21,717 bases of DNA, taken from contig JNET01034511.1 of assembly GCA_000697455.1 (NCBI GenBank), forward strand, positions 1 to 21,717. The letters run 5' to 3'. The notes under the pieces are model-generated. The model made no database searches and was not told where the DNA came from. It saw only the letters and a program-made list of their open reading frames with translations. The DNA comes from Basidiobolus heterosporus B8920 (lineage: Eukaryota > Basidiobolomycota > Basidiobolomycetes > Basidiobolales > Basidiobolaceae). Shown one piece after another: positions 1 through 11,740 of the stretch (position 1 is the stretch's first letter; each line of letters opens with the position of its first letter). Both the position numbers and the translations under genes were made by a program.

Positions 1-323
1 CATGTTCATGAGCGCAGCTTGGTGAACTAGGCATTATGAGTAAAGGCCAGCTTGATCAAATTCCACTGTCCGATTTATATAAATTAATCAGTAAATGTAT
101 GGATTTTTCCGAATGAGGTAGATTACTAATTTCGTTTTTATTTTGTCAATGATTCTTATTCGGGACTGGTTGGTCAGGTTTGATGAAGCAAGCCTTGAAG
201 ATGATACACACAGAAATCAATTCCGCAGTTCTTTTCGTGTTTGCTTATCACACGGTTCTATGGCGGCAATCCCGAGTATTAGAGTGTTCCAACATCAACA
301 TCGAAAGTCAAATATCGTTCAAT
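1..323. other. Intergenic / 3' flank of the DDHD gene
   Basis: No gene can be supported here. The stretch lies downstream of the minus-strand DDHD phospholipase and should hold its 3' UTR, with a minus-strand AATAAA at 137-142. The two short plus-strand open frames starting near 143 and 180 overlap each other, have no recognisable content and extend into the antisense of the lipase C-terminus, so I treat them as chance. Any gene to the left lies outside the window. Confidence 0.5.
137..142 (-). terminator. Poly(A) signal of the DDHD phospholipase gene
   Basis: Plus-strand TTTATT reads AATAAA on the minus strand, about 180 nt beyond the stop codon at 324-326. It is the nearest full consensus signal downstream of the lipase gene. 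Confidence 0.4.
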
Positions 324-2073
324 CTATTTATCGAAACACTTCTTCAGCAAATGATAAGCCACATCCCGGTGATTCCAGTACGAGAAATGTGCTCTAGAGC
401 CAACTAAGTATTCATTGGCCACATAATGCACAAGGCTTTCTTGCAACGTATAGTCTATACGATGTGTGAGATCTGGGCACTGGCTAAACAAAACCAATCT
501 CGCCTGATCCGAACTCTCGGGCTCCCCTGCACTACAAGGCATCGGCTCCATCGGTGGCCCGTCTATGTCGGAATAGAACTCCCCAAGCACTGTTTCCACA
601 GTCTCCTCCAACTCATTCAAGCCTTCACCCTCATTGCCCAAGCCTCCATCAGCAAGGGATTCGCTAGGTGAAGCAGAGATAAAACTAAATTTCTCAGCCA
701 AATACATTACCGTGGTTAAAAAGCGTTGAGTTGTAGAGCTTTGCTCTTTTTCACTGGCTTCACCTGACTGAGTTTGATCATTGTCACCCAGCTCGCTATT
801 CTGGCTGGAATCTTGTGTGAGGTCAATCACTTCAGTCTTCCTTCTCTTTGCTTGACTGGTATCCTCACACTCTGACAAAGGACTGTATAGACGCTTTTGG
901 TCACCGCTCTCAGTTACCATTTGAGAGTATCCAAATACCGTCGCCATCTGACGCGAAAACACTTCTTTGGCTTGATTAAGCGATGGCAGGCTAGGAATGA
1001 TGGAGTTCATGTTGATAGGGAACCGACTATCGTAGAAATTCTCCAAAACGACTGGAGGAATGGTCTTGTATTCAGAATCTATCAGCGGTTCTAATCGGTA
1101 ACCCTACGAAGTCACGTTAAATATGGTTGTCCATGAAATAAGCAAGAAGGTGAAGAATTACGATCGGGTCATATTGGTGGAATATATTGTACAATGAGCA
1201 ATAATCTGGCAAACGATATGTATCGAAAGTTTGATCTCTCATGACCATAACCGCACCGAGTGGACTTCCGAAAGTAAAGAGATTCCGTGGCTGAAATAGG
1301 AGTTCGGTCACTTCAAATCTCACGCAATCACGACCTTCCATATTGATGCCTTCTTCCTGATGCGACAATATATCATACACACACACTCCGCCTAGGCTAT
1401 ATCCGATAATGGAGAAATCCCCGGTGTAATATGGATGCTTTTCCATAAATGCTTTATATTCTGCGTTTAAAGACTTGGCGACAGTGTCAAAGATTCTCTG
1501 ACCATGACGGTTCGTGAAATAGTATAGTACATCTGCTATTATATCGTTGTTTACACGTCTTACCGCTGGGCAAGTTGGAAGGGTGATGGAATTCATCCGC
1601 CTAAAAATACCGTTTAGTTTGTTTCCAGGTGAACATATCCACTACATACTTACACATCGACGATTTCATGAAGTACATTATGCCATTCTAAACCGAAAGG
1701 AAAGTAGGCTACGACTTAGTAACTTGCTTTATCCAGACTCGAATGGTTCTTACCTAAAGGGATGACCTCAACGGTACCCTTGATTTCCGGAAACTTAGCG
1801 GTCAACACTTCTTTAATGTTCTCACGAAACTGTTCCACTAAAAACCAGCATTATCGTTAAAACTGTACCAGGTAAACCCTTTGTCTATTTATACCTCTCA
1901 TAACATATTTTCCTCGATTCCCAATGGTGGGACCCATACCGTGGACCATGAAGAAAACATGCTCGACTATAGCAAGTTCACATGAGTATATACATATATA
2001 TATGGTTAATTTGCATTTGCCAAAGGCACCCGTTCTTTATGTTACCTTTCTTTTCTGGCGGAGGAGAATCCAT
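324..2073 (-). CDS. DDHD-domain phospholipase A1-like protein (PA-PLA1 family)
   Basis: Six exons on the minus strand: 2073-2046, 1966-1895, 1837-1754, 1687-1654, 1600-1162 and 1103-324, giving 478 residues. The introns are 53-79 bp and all GT-AG. Family marks seen in the translation are an N-terminal HGMG oxyanion-type motif (residues 18-21), a GYSLGG lipase elbow with the presumed nucleophile Ser141 (the family usually has GHSLGS), and a C-terminal DDHD domain with Asp217, Asp436, His458 and Asp466. The motif around Asp217 continues across the last intron into YRLEPL, which confirms that splice. DDHD enzymes hydrolyse phosphatidic acid and related phospholipids at ER, Golgi or mitochondrial membranes. 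The protein starts almost directly at the HGxG motif, so the N-terminal extension of animal DDHD1/2 is absent. A Ser/acidic linker (about residues 265-420) separates the two halves of the DDHD domain and holds KRRK (305-308) and VIDLT (311-315). The gene is divergent from VPS8. Confidence 0.9.
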
Positions 2074-2269
2074 GATATCTTGGTAGAGAGAGATTGTGTG
2101 CCAGGGGGAACAATGCTACAGTATTAATCTTTATCTCGATCAAATTAATCCGATTTAGGTAGTCCATTTATTGGATTAAATATTCATTCCATGCATGTGA
2201 AATACGTGTTAACTGTACCGTTTTGCATTTCTATTTCCTTACTTTATACTTTGACACGTCTTCCATGTT
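2074..2269. promoter_or_regulatory. Shared divergent promoter region, DDHD lipase / VPS8
   Basis: Only 196 bp separate the two start codons (2073 on minus, 2270 on plus), so both promoters must lie here or overlap the neighbouring gene. On the VPS8 side there is a TTTATA-like element near 2243-2248. A tiny upstream frame ATG-TTA-TGA occupies 2265-2273, and its stop overlaps the chosen VPS8 start codon. No clear TATA box is seen for the lipase. Confidence 0.6.
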
Positions 2270-5200
2270 ATGAAAACGCAAACTTTTGGAATAGGTAGTT
2301 TGGCTGATATTGAGTCACGTTTTAATGATGTTCGTATACCTGAAGTAGAACTCCCTGATTCTTCACTCAAAACAATCAGTGATGTCGTAACTGAACTTTA
2401 CAAACTGCAAGAAGACCTACAAATATACCTTCAAGGAGGTTCTATATTTGCCACCAATTTGGAGACTACACAGAAAAATAAGGCTCAATCATTACTGGAA
2501 CAAATACTAGAAGAGACAGCTCTTTGTGAAGAGTTTTTAAAGAATTGTAAGCTATCGTTCAGCCTACAATAGTATACTAAATTGGCACTAAACTATGTTC
2601 CGTTTGCAGCTGAAGATCTCCATTTAGATAAAATTTTGAATGAATCCGACAGCGAAGATTTCATCAGTACTGAGGCATTCGATTCAATGTCTGTGGATTC
2701 ACTGCTTGATGTATATATTCTTTAAAGGCATCCGTTATTTATATGAATCTGTTGTAACAGGAATGTTTCTTATAGGATACTCAATCTAATAGTTCTCGAC
2801 CAAGCTTATTACGTTCAAGCAGCTCAAAAGTATCGGAAGCAAATCTTTTCTCTACCCTAGTCCACTCTCCCTCTTCTTTTGAGACCTCCTCTATTTCCTC
2901 ACGAAACAACTTTTCTCCCTCCTCGCAGAACACTTTTTCTCCTCAAATGCTCACACCAACATTGTCACAAGCCGAATATGAAGAATTCACTTTGGGGGCT
3001 GAATCCTCAAATGAGGCCACGACCACCAGCGCATTTAGATGGACACCATTAATCAAGATATCGAATCATCTGTATTCAGATGGCATCAAGCGAGAAGTTG
3101 GGCTACCATCTGTTTTGGCGGTTAGCTTTATTTACATCGAATCGACAGACTTTCACGTCTAGAAAAGACTGATCCATTGTTGGGGTTAATTTTTAGGCAA
3201 GTGGATATATTGCTGTAGGCACTTCTCGGGGCTTTGTTTTGCTGTATGATTTCTATCAGAATTTCGTTCGAACCCTCGGACCGAATTCATTAGGTATTTT
3301 GTGGCGAAGCTTTCGGATTGTGCTCGACCTTTGTCTTATGAGTCTTGAAATTTAGATTTTGGTGGGGTCTCATCGCTGGCAATTTCCTCCGATCATTCGG
3401 CTATTGTTTGTGGGTACGAAAAAGGACTCATCACCATATGGGACATTCAGAATGGCTCGCTTATTAGATCAATATCACCAATGAAACAAGGCCCTTCACT
3501 TATTCGAAAGAACGGCCACCGGTACGGGGCAAACATTGTTCATGTATCTTTCATTGGAGCTGGGAAAAGCAAAGTTGTTTCTGGTGACGATCAGGTACTA
3601 TAGTTGCTGACAACCATCTCATCCAACACCAGATCACTAAGTGGTTTCTAAAGGGAATGGTGTTTATTCACGTGATTTCCAAAGTAATGCTAGTGAAAAA
3701 CGTTGAAACCACTCGGCTTCTAGGCAAGCCTCAGGAAGCTACCGAGAAGTCTTCCCCTCAAACGACCATATTGGGGTTATCCATTCTCCCATACGGCGAA
3801 ATTCAACATGTGACCGATTCCCACGGACTGATTGCTATCATCACACCTCACAAAGTAACATAACCGCTGAGCATTGCTTTACTGAAGATTGCGATCATTG
3901 ACTGTGTATTGTTTTAGTTACTTATCGTTCAAACCAAACCTAGCCCCGAGATTCTCCTCAAAGTGAAAAGAGAGATGTTGGAGGCGGAGAAGATAGCTAA
4001 AAATGATGATCACTTATCAGGCTGCATAGCTTGGTATCCTTCCGTTAAGAAGAGAGTTGGTAATGCCAAGATATTTCTGCTCCGAGTTAGCTCAGTGTAT
4101 CCAACTGACGTTGATTTGTTCTTAGTACAAGAAAAAGCCACCGATCCCTTACTAGCATTTTCGTGGAATGGCTATCTTTGTATTCTGCACGTAAAAAACA
4201 CAAAGAATCAGCTCAGGGCCTCTCGTAAGCGAGGCCCAAGTATACAGTTTGTTAAACTGGGAGAGTGGGCCAATGCCTCATCGATCGTAGGATTGCACTG
4301 GCTCAGCTATCAGGTAACGAGATCATTGCCCATTAGTGCGTACGTTCAATGTATTAACAATAGATACCACTCTGCATAGATCTTAATTATAGTGACTAAC
4401 GATGAGCAAGTAATCGCTTTTGATCCCAAGAAGATGCAGGAATTAGAACGATGCAGTATTAGCACGTACAAGCTTATATATCGAGATGTATTCAATGCTC
4501 CTATGCAAGAATGGTTGAAACAACAACCCACCGCTACTCACATGGAAATGGCTTACTACCATAGCATTCGGTCGCATCGCGGCAAACTCTTTGCGTTGGT
4601 AATTTATTACAGAGGTTGCATGATTGGTTGATCTCTGTGCTGTAAACTAACTGTTTGGTGAATAGGGAGTAGATCAGCTTTATTTCGGAATCATCTTGTC
4701 GTGGTCTGACCGAATTGTATCGTTGATGGATGATGGTGACTATATTAGAGCCATCCGCTTAGTTACCTCATTTCTCTCTGGAGAATTCAATCTGGCTGTT
4801 ACTGGGCTTCCTGACGATGATGAAAGTCGTAATGAGTTGATCGGCGAGAAGCTTCTTGAGCTCATTTCGGCGTCATTGAATTACGCTTTCTCTGAAGAAA
4901 GATCGACAGAAGCACTTGGTGTCAGTGAGTTATCGCAATCAGAGTCACCGTATGCTGTACTGTGCCAATCCTGCTTTGATGCTTGCCTAAGCATGGATGC
5001 CTCAGATTTCTTGTTCAACACGGTTTACGAAAAGTACATTGATTACGGGCACCAAGAAGTCTTCATGGCTATCCTTGAGCCTTATATCCTCGAAGATAAG
5101 ATCAAGGATCTTCCCCCATCTGTAATGTTGGACTTTGTCAAACATTATTCTAGCCAACCAGCTACTCTTCCTCGACTAGAGCAGTGCATCTTGCATATGA

Positions 5201-7788
5201 ATCCGTACAATATTGATATCGATCGAGTGATAACCGTGGGCCGGACGGAAGGATTGTATGATGCGTTGATTTATGTTTGGAATAGAGGAGTGAAAGACTA
5301 CACTAGCCCTATTGTGGAATTGCTGAGCGCTGCTCTATGGCCACAGATGGATAATACATTTAGGGAAACTCTTCTAAAACGAAACAGCATTCCCTCAGAA
5401 TCCCGGGATAAAGAAATAGAGAAGGCCATCATCATGAAACTCTTTACTTACCTTGAGCATATTTTATCTGGAAGATGGTTCCCTGACGGACTGAGAATCC
5501 CTCCTGAAGACTCGGTTGAGGCACGCCTATCAGTGTATCAATTTTTGTTTTCTCCTGGAGTGGCCGAGTGGGTTGAAAAAGCTGAGCAGATTGCTAAGAT
5601 TGCCCAGGGGAGCCAGGCTGACCAACCGAAGTACCCTTATTTGTGTTTACTGATTTCGATCGATATCGGTGAGCTCCTACGTGTTCTGGAGTATGGCATG
5701 GATGACATCTTTTTCGACAACACCCATGCTGAGGAGGAGGATTTCCAGCGTGTCAATCATCTGATCAATAGACAGCACATAGTGGACGCTTTGCTTAGCG
5801 TTGCAAGTGTAGCTTCGTCTGACTCCGCATCAAAAACTAACCATATTTATTGTTTTGTAGCCCAAAGCATTTTCAAATACAAGGATTCTATTACGCTATC
5901 TGATGAGTGTCTACACGATATTCTGGTCCATCTCACTACCAGTGAGGCTGCAAATACCCAGATGGAACGCCAAAAGGCTGCACAATGCCTACTAAAAGTT
6001 TACACGCCCCACGATGAGGGAAATCTTACGCGATTATACGAAGATGCAGGTTTCTATCGGATTCTCGAAAATATCTACAAGAAGAAGAGAAGATATGGAT
6101 TGGCGATCACTACCTATCTCAAGGATGAAGAAAGACAGCAAGCTGTATTTGGCTGTGTTAGGGTATTCTTAGCAAATAGAGGGAGTAAGCTCAATGAGGA
6201 AGAACAAAATGATGTCAGGAAGGCATTACTGGAAAATATTGAACAGCTCGTCGAGATCAGTCCGCAGGAAACTGCGGGTATGATTAGGCTTTACTTTAGA
6301 AGCGCACATCAACATGTAATCCGTCAATTAGAACCCAAACCACAAAAATTGCTGGCTTATCTCAAAGCTGTTCTTGATCCACAACCTGAGAACGAAACTT
6401 TTGTTGACGCACCAGAGCGAATTCCCTCCGAAATACATGAGCTATATATTTCCTTATTGTGCGTCCATGATCCAGGCTCCGTTCTCCCATATCTACAACG
6501 CCACCAAGGAAATGAATATCGTTTGGAGAAGGTTCTGCAATTATGTCGAGAGTACTCAGTATTGGATGCTGTTGTATGGATTTTAGAGATTAGTGGCAAC
6601 GTCGTAGGCGCTCTTGAAATAGTGTTAAACATAATCAGAGAGCGTGTCAAGGTCCTCGTGGAAATGATCGAAACCAAACAAGTTGACAGGTGGAATATTG
6701 ATGAGCAACAAACAATCAAAAATGCTACCATCAAGATCATGGGTGCGTTTAAAGTAGCAATTCAGCTATGTGAACGAGCCAGCCAAAAAGCCAATCTTAG
6801 AGCAGCAAACGCCAAACTGCAAAATCCTCCAAAATCCGATTATTCTCGGGAAGTAGACGAAGTTGAAACACTGTGGTTTTTACTGCTAAGCACTTGTGTA
6901 GATGCATCTAAAAGCATTACCAAGGTTGTCTCGCCGGTCGTTGCTGTGGACTCAACACCACAGTTGCCTACTACACCAAAGCCTATCACCTTGTCGCTTG
7001 ATTCTACCTCGCTATCTTCCTCAGCCCCTTTTCAATCGCCAAGTCAATTAACTGGCCATCTTGTGAACTCCTTCAAAATCTACCTACAGACCGTTCTGAA
7101 CACTTTACTTTATACCACCTCACCCGCCTCCTCATTATCACTTCCCCGGCTTCTTCTCCGACTAATTCAATCAGATTCGATTGGACAAGAGCAAGATTCT
7201 GGTATACAAACTGTTGCAGAATTCCGAGACGTCTTCTTCGGTATATTAGATACTTATAAATACGAGGGACAACTATTAGAAATGACCAACAAATTGGTCG
7301 ACCGAGATCTGTTTAATGGAGTAGAGCTTGCCACTAAATACCGCTCTCGTGGGTGGAGACTATCCCGGGGTAGATGTGAGTTGTGTGGTAAAGCACTTTG
7401 GAGTGTAGGTTTACAAAAGCGATCACCCAAACTCACGGAACTCCCAGAGATGGACTCCGGTGGAAATACCCCTCTACCTAGCCCTACCATGAACAACACC
7501 CCTGCATCACCCAATGGAAAAGCACCCTCTACTAGTAATAGGTCTGTGTCCCCTCACCCCCATCACCCCCCTCACTCGCCAATACCCCTTACACCCTCCA
7601 CCTCCGAGCAGCCAACATCAAGTCAAGCCTTGTCTACAGAGATCATTCTGTTTAGATGTGGCCATGGTTATCATCGTCACTGTGCAGAGTCCATTAACAG
7701 AGTCAAGGGCGACTCAGATTGTAAGCTCTGTGCAGAAAGAAAGCCCCACAACTCATCACGTATTCTTGGAAGTAACTTAGGCTGGTAA
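2270..7788 (+). CDS. VPS8: VPS8, CORVET tethering complex subunit (beta-propeller, alpha-solenoid, RING)
   Basis: Nine exons: 2270-2546, 2610-2710, 2776-3120, 3197-3293, 3356-3594, 3633-3854, 3918-4313, 4380-4598 and 4666-7788, giving 1672 residues. VPS8 is the Rab5-binding subunit of CORVET, which tethers early endosomes. Order of parts: a Ser-rich N-terminus (about 1-230); a propeller beginning around SGYIAVGTSRGF (from about 243) with GYEKGLITIWD further on; then the VPS8 solenoid starting at SWSDRI (about 643), whose PYIL, YDALIYVWNRG and ILDTYKYE segments match the family along its length. A C-terminal RING-H2 has Cys1536/1539, Cys1630-x-His1632-x2-His1635-x2-Cys1638 and Cys1651/1654. 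A Pro/Ser/Thr-rich insert of about 90 residues separates its first Cys pair from the rest. All introns are 38-76 bp; intron 5 (38 bp) is unusually short and its acceptor could instead be 9 nt further on, still in frame. Intron 3 has a weak donor (GTTAGC). Confidence 0.93.
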
Positions 7789-7818
7789 ACAGTTTATGGA
7801 CACAAGCAAATTTAATCG

Positions 7819-7824
7819 AATAAA
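7819..7824 (+). terminator. Poly(A) signal of VPS8
   Basis: AATAAA lies about 30 nt after the VPS8 stop codon at 7786-7788, which would give a very short 3' UTR. Confidence 0.6.
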
Positions 7825-8046
7825 TTCAATCAGAACCACATTGTAATACCAATTTAGAAGCCTTCGCCTCCTACTAAAATAGGCATTGACCTCATTGCCA
7901 AGATGGATGCAATGTGCATATAAGGTAACCTCGTAAAGATGCCATATCGGAAGCCAATTTTTCCAATGGCCCGCTGTTCGAAGCTTTAACCAAAGAGCCC
8001 TAACTCAACTTGCCAAGAGGCTCTTGAATATAATTAAATGCTTATG

Positions 8047-8079
8047 GGATTGAAATAGGATTGAAATAGGATTAAAATA
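8047..8079. repeat. 11-bp tandem repeat, three units
   Basis: GGATTGAAATA occurs twice in perfect succession (8047-8057, 8058-8068), followed by GGATTAAAATA (8069-8079) with one change. It is non-coding, between VPS8 and actin. Confidence 0.9.
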
Positions 8080-8340
8080 GATTTGTACTGGCATCACTTG
8101 GAGCACACATATTCTAATAAAATAAAGAATGTCCTTTCATTCGAATTACTGATACTACGTGTATTGAATTAAGTATTCGAATCCCATTTCTACCAATCAC
8201 ATCTTGAGCGACTATGAAAGACCAGTCTATAGCGGTATCTCAATAAGAGATTCATTTTAGTGGATGTTGATTTGTACAGGTAAAGAGCAGAGCCTTGATA
8301 ATCGAATAGTGGAGAATGAAACAGATACGTAAACCATCTG

Positions 8341-8381
8341 AGCCCTGGCTTAATTTTGGTCTCACTAAGATTGCCAGGGCT
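8341..8381. repeat. 9-bp perfect inverted repeat upstream of the actin TATA box
   Basis: AGCCCTGGC (8341-8349) and its exact reverse complement GCCAGGGCT (8373-8381) are separated by 23 nt. The arms are GC-rich in AT-rich surroundings and end 14 bp before the TATA box. They could be paired binding half-sites or a cruciform-forming element. Confidence 0.8.
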
Positions 8382-8395
8382 TCGAGATACCACTC

Positions 8396-8401
8396 TATAA
8401 G
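8396..8401 (+). promoter_or_regulatory. TATA box of the actin gene
   Basis: TATAAG lies 62 bp before the actin ATG at 8463, a reasonable spacing for a highly expressed fungal gene with a short 5' UTR. A CCAAT box is found about 200 bp further upstream. Confidence 0.55.
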
Positions 8402-8462
8402 ACCCATCTGATGTTTTCGATGGAAGACTAGATTTGTATCCTATTCACTTTCTCTAATTAAC

Positions 8463-9768
<1,306 letters not shown>

Positions 9769-9799
9769 GCATTCGCACACTCACTCGTTTCGTTACTTC

Positions 9800-9805
9800 A
9801 ATAAA
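9800..9805 (+). terminator. Poly(A) signal of actin
   Basis: AATAAA occurs 32 nt after the actin stop codon. Confidence 0.7.
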
Positions 9806-10310
9806 ATTGCACATACCTTAATCCGAATAGTTCACTGATTTCCCCTCAGAATTACGTGATCTGTACAAACTTTGTTTGGTAGATTAGTTGGTTCGAGTAG
9901 TGATGCTTGGAGTTTCTATACCCAAGTAGCTTTGCTCTTATCACGCTTTAGATGGTCCCGTGGAACGGCAAAAACGGTGTAGGTTAGTGGGGGCTATTAC
10001 TAGTAGTTATCCCAATTTGCACTATGTAATTCTGAGACAATGCTCATGATTGACAATCCATGTTGGTATCTATGATTGATGCTACAGATAAGCTACAGAT
10101 ATACTATAGGCAGAAGCTGTAACTGGCAAGTATGAGACAATACCTGTCAGTCTCTGGTAATGGTGAGGGTCAGAAAGACCGATTTAGTTTAATTAGACAC
10201 TACCACGGGTGGAACTATCTGACTAGACATTCATGTCATTACGGCTGGAGTGTTGCCAAGTCATCATCCAAAAGAACAATCAGGGTGCTTCGAGTGACAA
10301 CATGGGTAAT

Positions 10311-10338
10311 ACAGCAAGCAATATACAGCAAGCAATAT
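10311..10338. repeat. Perfect 14-bp tandem duplication
   Basis: ACAGCAAGCAATAT is repeated head to tail (10311-10324, 10325-10338) with no mismatch, in non-coding sequence. Confidence 0.9.
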
Positions 10339-11740
10339 AACCATTAGTATAAAGAATGATTAAAGTACATTTAATAACTAACGCGGATCGTGTTTCTCGA
10401 AGATTGACTTATTCATCAATAACACGTACACAAAGAGAACACCTACAATCAAGCATACAGCCCGCAGTACGAGAAATACACATGCCTCCTATATTCTTGG
10501 AGTCTTTTTGTTTCGAGGTGTCGCCGGTGGAGTTAATTCTATGGCGAATCGAGATAGGCGTAGAATGTGATCAGCCTATTGTATGACCATTTCGAGTTAA
10601 TTAACGATGTCTGATGTCGGCTAAGATTCCAGGTATGAGTCCAGGGATATTTACCAGTCATGCGGGGTACAGATACTCGAATTCAGTTCGATCTTCAGCA
10701 ATTTGTATATGAAGTCTGTCAGGGAACAGGACCACCCGGGCCCTGGGAAAACCATACTTGTCTAAACTTCTCTCCAAATTAAAAATGATGCTTGCCCAAA
10801 CTCTCACCAAATGATAAAGCTGTGCTAATGGAATAAGGTCAATGATGGCCAGTATTCTGGATTCCCATTTCTTTAATCACATGCTAACTCACGACGTGTA
10901 ACGTGGATTGATCCGTAGTGCAGACTAATTCAAATGTCACAGGTGAATGCTTCAACATATTAAGGTCAGGGTTCAGCACAGTCCAGTTGGCATCGTTAGA
11001 ATGGATCCTACCCCAGAGGTTTCAGGCTCCGCTATGGCTAATACAAAGTTGACGGATTTTAGGTTGGGGTTGGGTTTGCCTTGGTTGCACGGTGCGGCGC
11101 TTTCGTAATCTCGGTATTCTCCACCACCAGGCACTTTTCACAGTCTTGGTATCTTCATCATCAAGCGTTTAATTGCTTCTCTCTTTGTCTTTAGATAGGC
11201 GTTGGGTTTGATCGACCGATATCAGTATTCTTCTGGGACGTTGTATCCGACCTTCTTACAGGCCCACTCGACGTGACGCTGCTTTTGCTCACCTTCCTGT
11301 CATTGGTGGCGCGCGTCACCCTTGTTTCTCACTCCCATTTCCTTAACCGAGCACACAGCAACGATATCTGCTGACATCTTTTGGGGGGAGATTCCTGCCT
11401 CTTATAGCACGACTTGGACCAAAGCGTCTCGATCGATGATGGATAATGGATGTTAGCGGTGGGAGAGGGAACAGCTCTATTTCGTGCGTAGGGTTAGGAT
11501 GCTATTAGTGTTGGTAAGATCAACCATGGAGGGCAGGTTCATTCCATATTTAGCCATGGTTCACTAATGCTTCATGGTTGCTTCGTGATTACTTCTATTG
11601 GCCAGCCGTCACTCGAAAGCATTTAAATGGAGGGAACATCATCGAACGGTCATCTACATTTATCACAGCTCAACGTTTCGTCTTGGTCCTTCATCTTGTA
11701 TTGAATTGTGACCCTCATTTATTTATTAAATTTCTTAAAG

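Larger units (their letters stand above)
7789..8462. other. Intergenic, VPS8 3' flank and actin promoter
   Basis: This 674 bp stretch has no gene. It holds the VPS8 poly(A) signal at 7819-7824, further AATAAA copies at 8116-8126, an 11-bp tandem repeat at 8047-8079, a CCAAT box at 8193-8197, a 9-bp inverted repeat at 8341-8381 and a TATA box at 8396. The minus-strand open frame at 8190-8393 has no recognisable content and is best read as chance within the actin promoter. Confidence 0.6.
9769..11740. other. Long intergenic region between actin and the first zinc-finger gene
   Basis: Nearly 2 kb with no gene I can support. It includes the actin 3' end, a near-tandem copy of GCTACAGATA (10081-10090 and 10092-10101), a perfect 14-bp tandem duplication (10311-10338), and a GC-richer block at roughly 11040-11340. 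The minus strand shows several protein-like open stretches between about 10490 and 11400, the longest uninterrupted one being 72 codons at 10661-10876. None begins a recognisable family, and I could not link them with convincing splice sites. The plus-strand frames at 10132-10347 and 10356-10586 look like chance. The right end should contain the promoter of the zinc-finger gene. Confidence 0.45.

Noticed and set aside
1984-2004. Alternating TA tract as a repeat or origin element
   Set aside because: It is about 20 bp long and lies inside intron 1 of the DDHD gene; ordinary AT-rich intron sequence.
2270-4631. Several separate small genes upstream of the large VPS8 frame
   Set aside because: The frames join through short GT-AG introns into one continuous protein that matches VPS8 in order, so they are exons of a single gene.
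9885-9900. GGTTCGAGT resembling a tRNA B box
   Set aside because: No A box, no matching acceptor stem and no anticodon arm around it.
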